A stretch of DNA of 33,770 bases. It comes from Flavobacteriales bacterium. GTDB taxonomy: Bacteria; Bacteroidota; Bacteroidia; CAIKAF01. Positions 16,261 through 24,693 of this stretch are shown here, in pieces. Within the stretch, counting starts at the first letter, position 1. Each line of letters starts with the position of its first letter. The stretch covers positions 81,684-115,453 of the forward strand of contig JAKRSD010000028.1 in assembly GCA_022402535.1 (NCBI GenBank), read 5' to 3'. The notes beneath the pieces were generated by a model. It was not told the origin of the DNA. It worked only from the letters and a program-made list of their open reading frames with translations, and made no database searches. Position numbers and translations under genes: made by a program.

Positions 16261-18363
16261 ATGAAAACCGTTTTTAATTACCTGATTACATTCATTCTGT
16301 TTGTATTTTCTTGCCATAGTCTTTTTTCCCAATGTGTTGACGGAGGTTTAGAGCAAAATGACACAACCTCATGGAACACATGGTTTGGGGCTTTTAATAC
16401 AACACCCGAAAATATGACTCAGGGTATTTCTGTTCAACCGCCGCCTAATTTTAATTCAGTTCAAATTGTAAATTCAGGTTTTGATCCGAATGTTTCAATA
16501 TTAAATCGGGTTTTAAATGGAAATAATGCATTAAGAATTGGAAATCTCGGAGCTAATGATCCTATAAATGTTAACTCCTCCATGGCATCTTATACGTTTA
16601 CCGTAGATGCCTCCAACGAAAATTTCAGGTTCTGGTATGCTATGGTGGCCAACAGTTCGCCCCATGCAAGCGACGATGAGCTAAACCGGATGACCTGGTA
16701 TATGAAACTGGGCCCGGGTACCACTGCCAATGCCGCCATACCCGTTAACACTTCTGACCCCAGTTGGAATCTTTACCAACTGACGGCTTTTCAGCGGGTA
16801 ATACCCCAGGACCCGACAACCGATCCCTGGTTTACACAATTTAATAACTCACCTATTTGGTACAGGAGTTGGACCTGCCAAAATTACGATCTGTCAGCCT
16901 GGCGTGGCCAACAGATAACCATCTATTTCAGAACCTACGACTGCCTGCCGGGAGGCGATTTACTATATATGTATGTGGACGGTTTATGTTCGCCTCAAAG
17001 TCTTAATGTCAGTTTTGATTTGCCCACGACGGCATGCCGAACACCCGAGACTCCTCTTATTTTAGATGCAACTGCCACACAAAATGCAGACAGTTATACC
17101 CTTTCCATAGTAGAAGATTTACCCCCGGGTACTCCGTTTCAAACTATATTTTCTACCTTATATACAGGTACTTTTTTTACACAGCCGCCCGGTATTGTTG
17201 ATATAAGAGAATTATATAGAACGCAAACGGGTATTACCCGTTTTCAATGCGGTAAGCGATACAAAGTGCGACTTACGGCTACAAATTCTTGCGGTGAAAA
17301 TGGTTCTGTAGAGAAAATAATCAGAATAACCTGCCCCCCCGTGAATGCCGGTAGTGATAAGGTAGTATGTTGTGGACAAAATGTGACAATTGGGCTTAAT
17401 CTGGGCGGCTACATTTGGCCGTACCCTTCATTTTCATGGAGCCCTGTACCGGCAGGTGTAGAAGGTAATACGGCACAGATGACCTTTACACCCACCCAAA
17501 GCGGAATATACACCCTTACCACTACTGATAATAACGGATGCACCAACTCTGATAGGGTTAATGTGAAACTAATCAGAGATTTTGAAGTTAATGTTTCAGA
17601 GAATTGTCCACAGGGGAGTAATCTTGATGAAAGAATCAGAAGTTGTGAAGGGTATTACACATTGACGGCAAATGTAAACGAATTGACATGCCCTAAAGTA
17701 AATGGAGAAACAACAGGTCAGCAACCAATCTATGATGATTATTCATTTGAATGGCATTATAACGGTTTTACACATTATGGAAGAACAATTCAAACTCCAC
17801 CTTATGTAAATGGACAAGACTCAATTAAATTAATTGTAAGTAATTCTTGTTTCAGTAAAACTATAAATTATCGTTTTAACTGCCCTAAATTTGTTGGATT
17901 GTTTCCTGTTTTAACATTTCCATCGGCATTTTCTCCCTTAAATGCAACAAATCCGCAAAATCTTATCTTTTATATTAAACACTATTTTAACGGACAGACA
18001 AATGGGAATTGGTGGGATGGTGCACCGAATGCTTATAACGCTTATGGATTTCATTTACGAGTTTATGATAGGTGGGGGGGATTGGTTTACAATAAAAAAG
18101 TTTTGGACTATTCAGGATTAGAACAAAGCGAAATTTCATGGAATGGAAAATATAATGGGACAGGTAACGTTTTGCCTCAAGGTGTTTATAATTTTACATT
18201 AGATTTATTTAATTGTTCATTTCCTGATGGTTATAGGGTCCAGACTACATTAAGTTATCATTGTGTAAGTGAAATCTGGTTTTTTGGTATGATTTGCTCT
18301 GAATCCTATTTTCATACATGGACAAATCCTTCAGGTATTTTTTATGTTAATTTATTACATTAA
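16261..18363 (+). CDS. Large secreted protein with PKD-like region and a degenerate gliding-motility-type C-terminal domain
   Basis: 700 residues. Signal peptide 1-23 (ends HSLFSQ). The N-terminal ~250 residues resemble a jelly-roll/lectin-like module (WYMKLGPGTTANAAIP ... YMYVDGLCSPQ). A PKD-like stretch near 365-435 contains NAGSDKVVCCGQNVTIGL and GIYTLTTTDNNGC. Around 545-650 there is a gliding-motility-associated (T9SS type B) C-terminal domain: FPSAFSPLNATN, YGFHLRVYDRWGGLVYN, SWNGKYNGTGNVLPQGVYNFTLDL. Type B domains normally end soon after the final beta strand; here ~50 more residues (SYHCVSEIWFFGMICSES...) follow, so the signal may be altered. Base composition drops sharply from about 17,575 onward. 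Probably a cell-surface protein; function unknown. Confidence 0.8.
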   Translation: MKTVFNYLITFILFVFSCHSLFSQCVDGGLEQNDTTSWNTWFGAFNTTPENMTQGISVQPPPNFNSVQIVNSGFDPNVSILNRVLNGNNALRIGNLGANDPINVNSSMASYTFTVDASNENFRFWYAMVANSSPHASDDELNRMTWYMKLGPGTTANAAIPVNTSDPSWNLYQLTAFQRVIPQDPTTDPWFTQFNNSPIWYRSWTCQNYDLSAWRGQQITIYFRTYDCLPGGDLLYMYVDGLCSPQSLNVSFDLPTTACRTPETPLILDATATQNADSYTLSIVEDLPPGTPFQTIFSTLYTGTFFTQPPGIVDIRELYRTQTGITRFQCGKRYKVRLTATNSCGENGSVEKIIRITCPPVNAGSDKVVCCGQNVTIGLNLGGYIWPYPSFSWSPVPAGVEGNTAQMTFTPTQSGIYTLTTTDNNGCTNSDRVNVKLIRDFEVNVSENCPQGSNLDERIRSCEGYYTLTANVNELTCPKVNGETTGQQPIYDDYSFEWHYNGFTHYGRTIQTPPYVNGQDSIKLIVSNSCFSKTINYRFNCPKFVGLFPVLTFPSAFSPLNATNPQNLIFYIKHYFNGQTNGNWWDGAPNAYNAYGFHLRVYDRWGGLVYNKKVLDYSGLEQSEISWNGKYNGTGNVLPQGVYNFTLDLFNCSFPDGYRVQTTLSYHCVSEIWFFGMICSESYFHTWTNPSGIFYVNLLH

Positions 18364-18372
18364 ATTTGGTAT

Positions 18373-18606
18373 ATGAAAACAAAAGTAACGGCTGCTTTAT
18401 TTATTTTAATTTTTTCAGCATCTTTTATGGCATGCAAAAGATGTTGGAAATGCGATAATTATGTATTGAATATGGGGAATGGTCAATACGAAAAAACTGG
18501 CGAAACAGAATTATGTAATGTTAGTGCCAGAGATATGAACACTAAAGTTGATTATCTTAAAAATGATCCTACGGACGGTTGGGAGTGTACTTCTTTTTAT
18601 AAGTAA
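18373..18606 (+). CDS. Small lipoprotein with a CxxC motif
   Basis: 77 residues. Lipobox FMAC at 18-21 after a short hydrophobic signal, so mature Cys21 should be lipidated. The mature part is ~57 residues and contains KRCWKCDNY (a CxxC) and two more cysteines (ELCNVS, WECTSF), possibly one or two disulfides or a metal site. It begins nine bases after the 700-residue protein gene, and its last 44 bases overlap the next gene in another frame. AT-rich like its surroundings. Family unknown to me; small CxxC lipoproteins like this are common next to T9SS cargo in Bacteroidota. Confidence 0.75.
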   Translation: MKTKVTAALFILIFSASFMACKRCWKCDNYVLNMGNGQYEKTGETELCNVSARDMNTKVDYLKNDPTDGWECTSFYK

Positions 18607-20392
18607 TTGGGCATTCTGCCTTTTATCGGCGAATGCTCAAAATCCCAATATTTATAGAACTAATTATTGGTATTTTGGATCTAACGCAGGAATTTTGTTT
18701 GGAAATCCCATCCAAGATTTATCTGATGGGGTAATTAATACAGTTGAGGGATGTGTTTCCATAAGTGATATAAATGGCGTTTTACTGTTTTATTCTGACG
18801 GAGTGACTGTATGGAATAAAAATCATTTGAAAATGGCGCCTTTAGATCATATTTTAGGGGGTAATTCGAGTACAGTTAATTCCATTGTGGCATTTCCACA
18901 CCCGCAATTCCCCAATATTTATATTTTAATTACAAAAGAGCACTTAACAAGTGAGTTAACTTGGTCTGTAATTGACATTAATTTGGAAAATGGTTTGGGC
19001 AAAATCATTAGCCAAAATAATATTGTTGCAGTAAATCAAAGCGAGGCGCAATCATTAACAGAAAATTGTGTAAGAAATAATTATATTACTTTAAGTGTCA
19101 GGACAAAAGACGAAGTTTTTTTTCTATTTACTGCTGATGAAGATAGTGCAAAATTAAGTTTTATAAAAAACATTTGTCCTTATTCATTTATCAATAGTGG
19201 TTCACAAACCACTATGAAATTCTCTCCTAATAATAATTTTTTAGCAAGAAATAGTTCAAATGGATTAAGTATTTATATTTTCAACGATTATGATTATGAA
19301 TTGTATAAAATTGCTGATTTAAGTTCTCAGGTTTGGGGTTTGGAATTTTCTCCCAATTCTAAAATTGTATACTTGACATCTTCAAATTCAGAAGTTTCAA
19401 AAGTTGATTTAAGTAACTTTAATGTTTTAAATAACAATTATCTTGTAGAACCAATTAATGGTGTAGGTACTGATATACAACTTGGACTTGATGGTAAACT
19501 TTATTTAGCTTATCAGTATGAATTAAATTCGTTTCAAAATCCCAATAGCTACGTAAATCCTGATTATATTAATAATTTGGTTTCATTATCAGGTAAGATG
19601 AATTTAAAATTACCAACGTTTCCATCTTCTTGGTTTAGTGTTGATAAATATAGAATTTGTTATTCAGGTAAATGTCCTTTTGATAACTATAATTTTTTTA
19701 TTTCAGGAGGATTGCCTGATTCGGTTTTATGGAATTTTGGAGATAATACTCCTGTTGTTTGGGGAAACTCAGTGTCACACATTTATGCCCAAAGTGGTGT
19801 TTTTTTGGCACAAGCCATTGTGTATTCAAATAATCAGGTTGATACAATTACAAAGTTTGTATTTTCAAAAGATAATTTACCTCAGAACAGTTTTGTTACA
19901 GATACAATTATCTGCACTTTTGAAGAAGGTGCTAAACTTAAATTTCCAGAAGAACACTTTACATCATGCCCTTCCTATGGTCCTGGAATTGTCAACGGGG
20001 GCTATGTTTACCAGCCCGGTACCTATTATGTAATCTGGGATAACGGCTGCTCGGCACCCGTTACCGATACCATACATGTAATTTGTCCCGATTATTATGA
20101 GGCGGTAATACCTGATATTTTTACGCCCAATCAGGACGGGGTAAACGACAATTTCAGCATAGAACTGAAAGGGGTAGAAGAACTCCGCCTTTATGTTTAT
20201 AACCGTTGGGGTGCCAAAGTGTTCAGCACATATATTACCGGTTTATCCGGTATCAGCCAGGGCATAAACCTATGGGACGGTACATTTAACGGAACGCCCT
20301 GTACGGATGGAGTTTATTTTTATGTGGCAGATTTTGTTTTAACCGGAGGAAATACCCAATCACAAAAAGGAACCATAACGTTGACGAGGTGA
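18563..20392 (+). CDS. T9SS type B (gliding motility-associated C-terminal domain) protein with beta-propeller N-terminus and PKD domain
   Basis: 609 residues from the ATG at 18563, which gives a clean signal peptide ending LLSANAQ; a TTG five codons upstream is less likely. Residues ~30-350 look like a WD40-like beta-propeller typical of large Bacteroidota surface proteins (YWYFGSNAGILFGN, LLFYSDGVTVWNKNH, MKFSPNNNFLA). A PKD domain follows around 380-425 (VLWNFGDNTPVVWGNSVSHIY). The C-terminal ~90 residues are a textbook type B secretion domain: PDIFTPNQDGVNDNFSI, LYVYNRWGAKVF, WDGTFNGTPCTDGVYFYVADF, KGTITLTR. Its first 44 bases overlap the lipoprotein gene. Composition is AT-rich up to about 19,985, then changes within the gene. 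Confidence 0.88.
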   Translation: MILRTVGSVLLFISNWAFCLLSANAQNPNIYRTNYWYFGSNAGILFGNPIQDLSDGVINTVEGCVSISDINGVLLFYSDGVTVWNKNHLKMAPLDHILGGNSSTVNSIVAFPHPQFPNIYILITKEHLTSELTWSVIDINLENGLGKIISQNNIVAVNQSEAQSLTENCVRNNYITLSVRTKDEVFFLFTADEDSAKLSFIKNICPYSFINSGSQTTMKFSPNNNFLARNSSNGLSIYIFNDYDYELYKIADLSSQVWGLEFSPNSKIVYLTSSNSEVSKVDLSNFNVLNNNYLVEPINGVGTDIQLGLDGKLYLAYQYELNSFQNPNSYVNPDYINNLVSLSGKMNLKLPTFPSSWFSVDKYRICYSGKCPFDNYNFFISGGLPDSVLWNFGDNTPVVWGNSVSHIYAQSGVFLAQAIVYSNNQVDTITKFVFSKDNLPQNSFVTDTIICTFEEGAKLKFPEEHFTSCPSYGPGIVNGGYVYQPGTYYVIWDNGCSAPVTDTIHVICPDYYEAVIPDIFTPNQDGVNDNFSIELKGVEELRLYVYNRWGAKVFSTYITGLSGISQGINLWDGTFNGTPCTDGVYFYVADFVLTGGNTQSQKGTITLTR

Positions 20393-20398
20393 GTTTTT

Positions 20399-20848
20399 TT
20401 AGTACTCCTTTTTCACCCGTTCTATCTGCCTTTTGGCATCTTTTTCTTTGAGGGATTCGCGTTTGTCGTAGGTTTTTTTACCCCGGGCCAGTCCGATGTC
20501 AAGTTTGGCCAATCCTTTGGGATTGATAAACAATTTCAGCGGTACCATAGTCAATCCTTTTTCTTTCAGTTTGGTGTGCCACTTGTTGATTTCTTTGCGG
20601 TTAAGCAGCAGTTTTCGATCGCGCTTGGGTTCGTGGTTATAATGTCCGCCTTTTTCGTACTCGCTGATGTGCATGTTTTTCACAAACACTTCTCCCTTTT
20701 CCACGAGGCAAAAGCTATCCGTAAGGTTGGCTTTCCCCGCCCGCAGCGATTTAATTTCCGTTCCGGTTAATACAATACCTGCCGTCAGGGTATCCAGAAT
20801 TTCGTAGTCGAAAGTAGCCCGCTTATTTCTGATTTCAATCTTTTCCAT
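20399..20848 (-). CDS. smpB: SsrA-binding protein
   Basis: 149 residues. SmpB binds tmRNA and brings it to stalled ribosomes for trans-translation. Full-length family features are present: the beta-barrel core [68 protein letters not shown], and the basic C-terminal tail [20 protein letters not shown] that folds in the mRNA channel. It is the second gene of a tatC-smpB operon, starting nine bases after tatC ends. The tmRNA gene itself is not in the window. Its 3' end lies six bases from the convergent T9SS gene, with no obvious terminator. Confidence 0.97.
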   Translation of the reverse strand: MEKIEIRNKRATFDYEILDTLTAGIVLTGTEIKSLRAGKANLTDSFCLVEKGEVFVKNMHISEYEKGGHYNHEPKRDRKLLLNRKEINKWHTKLKEKGLTMVPLKLFINPKGLAKLDIGLARGKKTYDKRESLKEKDAKRQIERVKKEY

Positions 20849-20857
20849 ACGCCGTGC

Positions 20858-21709
20858 TTACCCCGTTTTTTGAAGCTGCCTTTCGGCTTTCATTTCGGCC
20901 AGACGCTTTTTTTCTACCCTGCCTGAGATAAATATGCCCACTTCGTACAGAATGCCCAGAGGAATAGCCACGATAATCTGGCTCACGATATCGGGCGGTG
21001 TGATGATGGCTGCGGCAATGAGTATGCCCACCATGGAATGTTTGCGGTATCTTTTCAGCGAAGCGGGAGTTACCAACCCGATTTTGGAAAGAAAGTAAAT
21101 GAAAACGGGCAGTTCAAACAAAACCCCGCAGGCAATGGTGACCATGGTTACCGTAGAAATAAAAGAAGAAAGATTGATGAAATTATCTACTTCCTTACTG
21201 ATGGAGTAATTGGCCAAAAAGTTTACGGAAAGTGGTGCAATCACAAAATAACCGAAAGAAACCCCCAACAGAAACAAAATACTGGTATACAATATGCCCT
21301 TGTTGGCATGTTTGGCTTCGTTTTCATACAATGCAGGCCGTACAAAACGATACACTTCATACACGATATACGGAAAGGCTACAATGATTCCCGTAATCAG
21401 CGATACCCAGATATGGGTAGAAAACTGACCGCCCATTTCGGTGTTGATGAGTTCCATAGGCATTTCGCTGATACAATATTCCTCGCTCATACCAAGCAGT
21501 TTCGATAATTCGCAGAACGCTTTGTAGGTAATGAAATCGGGGTTTTTGGGTCCGAAAATCACCACATCAAACACAAAATCTTTAAAAATAAAGGCCAGTA
21601 GTCCGCCGATTATTATGGCTACCGATGACCTTACCAGATGCCAGCGCAGGGCTTCCAGATGGTCTAAAAAAGACATTTCGCTTTCTTCGGTATTTTTCTT
21701 CTTTGCCAT
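20858..21709 (-). CDS. tatC: Sec-independent protein translocase TatC
   Basis: 283 residues from MAKKKNTEESEMSFLDHLEALRW. TatC is the inner-membrane receptor for twin-arginine signal peptides. The N-terminal MSFLDHLEALRWHLVRS motif is the conserved cytoplasmic segment that contacts the signal peptide. Six transmembrane helices can be traced, including IIIGGLLAFIFKDFVF, WVSLITGIIVAFPYIVYEVYRF, GILYTSILFLLGVSFGYFVI, STVTMVTIACGVLFELPVFIYFL, and the end pair with GILIAAAIITPPDIVSQ. The start is fixed by a -7 promoter element nine bases upstream; a longer frame begins with TTG inside that element. tatA/tatB genes are not in the window. Co-transcribed with smpB. Confidence 0.96.
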   Translation of the reverse strand: MAKKKNTEESEMSFLDHLEALRWHLVRSSVAIIIGGLLAFIFKDFVFDVVIFGPKNPDFITYKAFCELSKLLGMSEEYCISEMPMELINTEMGGQFSTHIWVSLITGIIVAFPYIVYEVYRFVRPALYENEAKHANKGILYTSILFLLGVSFGYFVIAPLSVNFLANYSISKEVDNFINLSSFISTVTMVTIACGVLFELPVFIYFLSKIGLVTPASLKRYRKHSMVGILIAAAIITPPDIVSQIIVAIPLGILYEVGIFISGRVEKKRLAEMKAERQLQKTG

Positions 21710-21718
21710 AACGAGGCG

Positions 21719-21726
21719 CAAAAGTA
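21719..21726 (-). promoter_or_regulatory. -7 promoter element (TACTTTTG) of tatC-smpB
   Basis: Perfect TAnnTTTG on the minus strand, nine bases before the tatC ATG. No TTG -33 box at standard spacing. Confidence 0.6.
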
Positions 21727-21800
21727 AGTATAAACACGGTACATTCGGGATGTGTGGCAGCGAATCTGTGTCCGGTATGCAATTTTTGGACGTGAATGCG

Positions 21801-21808
21801 TATTTTTG
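21801..21808 (+). promoter_or_regulatory. -7 promoter element (TATTTTTG) of the E1 gene
   Basis: Perfect TAnnTTTG, 25 bases before the GTG start at 21834. It shows that the ~100-codon open frame upstream (from 21531, antisense to tatC) is not part of the protein. Confidence 0.6.
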
Positions 21809-21833
21809 CCCTCCAAGTTTAAATTTTAAAGGC

Positions 21834-24254
21834 GTGGCTACAAAAGAAACAACGATACTCAGCAGCGAAAGAATCAGTTTTGAAGAATTTAAAAGTGAGG
21901 TTCTTAATGATTACAGAATAGCCTGTGAAAGCCGCGAAGCTTCATTACTGGGCAGGAGAGAAGTGCTCACTGGAAAAGCCAAATTCGGCATATTCGGCGA
22001 TGGTAAAGAAGTGGCCCAGATTGCCTTAGCCAAGGTGTTTAAAAACGGCGACTGGCGCAGCGGATATTACCGCGACCAGACGTTTATGATGGCAGCAGGA
22101 TTGCTGACCGTAAAACAATTTTTTGCCCAGCTGTATGCAGATCCCAATCTGGAAAATGAACCCATGACGGGCGGCCGGCAGATGAACGGACACTTCGCCA
22201 CCCGTTGGCTCGACCGCCACGGAAACCGGATGCCCGTTTCCGATTCCAAAAACTCATCCTGCGATATATCGCCCACTGCCGGGCAGATGCCGCGTTTGTT
22301 AGGATTGGCCTTAGCCTCAAAACAATTCCGGAATACGAAAGAGCTCAAAGAATATAAGGATTTATCACACAATGGAAACGAAGTAGCCTTCGGTACCATC
22401 GGAGATGCCAGTACTTCTGAAGGACATTTTTGGGAAACCCTGAATGCGGCTGCCGTGTTGCAGGTTCCTATGGCTGTTTCGGTTTGGGATGATGGATATG
22501 GTATCTCCGTTTCGCGCGATCATCAAACGGCGAAAGGAAGCATTTCGGAAGCCCTCCGTGGTTTTCAGAAAGATGAAAACGGTCCCGGGATTCTGATTTT
22601 TAAAGCCCGTGCCTGGAATTATCCGGAACTGGTGGAAACCTATCAGAAAGGGGTGGCGACCTGCCGTATGGAACATATTCCCGTGCTTTTTCACATAGAG
22701 GAATGTACACAGCCGCAGGGGCATTCTACTTCGGGTTCTCACGAACGTTACAAATCGAAAGAGCGTTTGGAATGGGAAACGGAGTACGACTGTATCCGCA
22801 TGATGAAAAAGTGGGCCGTGGAGCATACCATTGCCACGGAAGAAGAAATGAACGAAATTGAGCAGGAAGCCAAAAAAACGGTTCGTGAAGCGAAGCGTGA
22901 AGCCTGGGAAGATTTCATCGGTGCCATTGAACAGGAAGCCGTTCATCTGAATTTTATACTTGAAAAACTGGCTGATGAACAGCCTGCCCACCGCGGGGCT
23001 TTTGATGCATTGCGAAATCAGTTATCGGCCATTAAAGAAAAAAGCCGAAAAGAAGTGATGGAAACCGCCCGTCAGGCTGCGGTTATCGCGAGGGCAGAAA
23101 ATGGTCCTGTTAAAAAGGAGTTGACGGAATGGCTCAAAAAGCAACAGGAAATTAATCACGAGCGTTATAATTCGCATTTGTATGCCGAAAATAAACACAG
23201 CGCCCTCAAAGTAAAAGAGGTGAAACCGTTGTATGATAGCGACGAAATGGTGGATGGTCGCATCATTATCCGCGACAATTACGATAAAATTCTGGGCGAA
23301 AACCCGTTGGTTTCCGTATTTGGTGAAGATGTGGGCGGTATAGGCGGTGTGAACCAGACCTTGGAAGGTATGCAGAAAAAATATGGGGAAACCCGAGTTT
23401 TTGATACCGGAATCCGCGAAGCTACCATTGTGGGTCAGGCACTCGGCATGGCTATGCGGGGTTTACGTCCCGTGGCAGAAATTCAGTATCTGGATTATTT
23501 ATTATATGGTTTGCAGACCCTGAGCGACGATGCCGCCACGCTGCGCTACCGAACCAAAAACGGACAGAGTGCTCCGATGATTATCAGTACCCGCGGACAC
23601 CGCCTCGAAGGAGTATGGCACAGCGGATCGCCCATGGGGATGGTAATTAATGCGCTCAGAGGGATGTATATATGTGTACCGCGCGATATGACCCGTGCGG
23701 CAGGATTTTACAATACACTGTTGAAATCTGATGATCCGGCGGTGGTGGTGGAACCCTTGAACGGTTATCGTCTGAAAGAAAAATATCCTACCAATTTGGG
23801 GCAGTTTACCGTTCCGCTGGGGGTGACGGAAACCCTTCGCGAAGGAGCCGACATTACCGTGGTTTCTTACGGTTCTACCTTAAGAATTGTGATGGAGGCT
23901 GCCGAAAGACTTGAAAAACTCGGCATTTCTTGTGAAGTGATTGATGCTCAGACCTTGATTCCGTTTGACATTCAGGGGCAGATTACCGAATCGGTGAAAA
24001 AAACAAACCGGTTGGCCGTTATTGACGAAGATGTGGAAGGCGGTGCTACAGCCTTTATTTTACAGCAGATTGTAGAAAAACAGGATGCATTCCGTTATTT
24101 GGATCAGGCACCGGTTACCCTTACGGCAAAAGACCATCGCCCCGCGTATGGTTCCGATGGCGATTATTTCAGCAAACCTTCGGCAGAAGATGTGTTTGAA
24201 AAACTGTATCAGATGATGCATGAATCCAATCCGTCCCGTTTTCCGGCCATTTGA
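21834..24254 (+). CDS. Fused alpha/beta E1 component of a 2-oxoacid dehydrogenase complex
   Basis: 806 residues starting at GTG (VATKETTILSSERI). TPP-dependent E1 decarboxylates a 2-oxoacid (pyruvate or branched-chain 2-oxoacids) and passes the acyl group to the lipoyl E2. The alpha part (about 25-340) has the TPP/Mg motif GDASTSEGHFWETLNAA (from 190) ending in DDGYGIS, plus HSTSGSHERYKS, the phosphorylation-loop region. A charged helical linker (~345-470) connects to the beta part (about 470-806): FGEDVGGIGGVNQTLEG, FDTGIREATIVGQALGMAMRG, PMIISTRGHRLEGVWHSGSPMG, IDAQTLIPFD. Single-chain alpha-beta E1s are widespread in Bacteroidota, where they are usually assigned to the branched-chain/pyruvate class; which substrate is used here is not clear. 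E2 and E3 are not adjacent. No ATG fits between the promoter and the conserved region. Confidence 0.92.
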   Translation: MATKETTILSSERISFEEFKSEVLNDYRIACESREASLLGRREVLTGKAKFGIFGDGKEVAQIALAKVFKNGDWRSGYYRDQTFMMAAGLLTVKQFFAQLYADPNLENEPMTGGRQMNGHFATRWLDRHGNRMPVSDSKNSSCDISPTAGQMPRLLGLALASKQFRNTKELKEYKDLSHNGNEVAFGTIGDASTSEGHFWETLNAAAVLQVPMAVSVWDDGYGISVSRDHQTAKGSISEALRGFQKDENGPGILIFKARAWNYPELVETYQKGVATCRMEHIPVLFHIEECTQPQGHSTSGSHERYKSKERLEWETEYDCIRMMKKWAVEHTIATEEEMNEIEQEAKKTVREAKREAWEDFIGAIEQEAVHLNFILEKLADEQPAHRGAFDALRNQLSAIKEKSRKEVMETARQAAVIARAENGPVKKELTEWLKKQQEINHERYNSHLYAENKHSALKVKEVKPLYDSDEMVDGRIIIRDNYDKILGENPLVSVFGEDVGGIGGVNQTLEGMQKKYGETRVFDTGIREATIVGQALGMAMRGLRPVAEIQYLDYLLYGLQTLSDDAATLRYRTKNGQSAPMIISTRGHRLEGVWHSGSPMGMVINALRGMYICVPRDMTRAAGFYNTLLKSDDPAVVVEPLNGYRLKEKYPTNLGQFTVPLGVTETLREGADITVVSYGSTLRIVMEAAERLEKLGISCEVIDAQTLIPFDIQGQITESVKKTNRLAVIDEDVEGGATAFILQQIVEKQDAFRYLDQAPVTLTAKDHRPAYGSDGDYFSKPSAEDVFEKLYQMMHESNPSRFPAI

Positions 24255-24278
24255 TTTAAACGTACAACAACCATATAC

Positions 24279-24310
24279 AAAAGCCCGTGAAAGCGGGCTT
24301 TTCTTTTTTT
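24279..24310 (+). terminator. Rho-independent terminator after the E1 gene
   Basis: AAAAGCCCG (24279-24287) pairs with CGGGCTTTT (24294-24302) over a six-base loop, followed by a T-rich tail to 24310. Confidence 0.9.
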
Positions 24311-24445
24311 ATTGGGGGCAATATTTTCTGTTAGATTATTTGAAGGATAGGTATTTAAGAATTTGATGGGTTTCCAATCAATGTGTTGAATGTCCTTTAT
24401 CCCGAGGGGAAAACATGTTTATAGAAAGGATGCATCCGGATTATG

Positions 24446-24512
24446 CGACCCCGACGGGGTCGTATGTAAATATTCTCGTCGTGTGCCACAGACATTTGAA
24501 CCCTTCGGGTTC
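24446..24512. repeat. REP-like palindrome pair in the 24.3-24.7 kb spacer
   Basis: The 438-bp spacer between the E1 gene and the large repeat protein has no gene. It contains a palindrome at 24446-24462 (CGACCCCG, A, CGGGGTCG) and a second at 24498-24512 (GAACCC, TTC, GGGTTC), about 35 bases apart, in GC-rich sequence surrounded by very AT-rich DNA. This resembles dispersed intergenic palindromic elements of Bacteroidota genomes, but copy number cannot be seen from one window. The remaining ~180 bases to 24693 are AT-rich and show no further structure to me. Confidence 0.5.
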
Positions 24513-24693
24513 GGTCTTTAATTAATATAAATAGGCGGAAATTCTTAATTTCGTGTAATAAAATATATTTTATGTAAATGATAATCAATAATATAAAATT
24601 AATTATTTGATTAAAGTGCGTAATAAATTACACTGATTGATTTTTTACTGGATAAAAAATGAATCACCTTTGGATTCACAAACTTTATAGCTT

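Noticed and set aside
21531-21833. About 100 extra N-terminal codons on the E1 gene
   Set aside because: They are antisense to tatC and lie upstream of a perfect -7 promoter element at 21801; the composition is that of a shadow frame.
24255-24693. Small gene in the spacer before the repeat protein (a 63-codon minus-strand frame)
   Set aside because: It runs through both palindromes, has no recognisable features and no promoter or conserved start.
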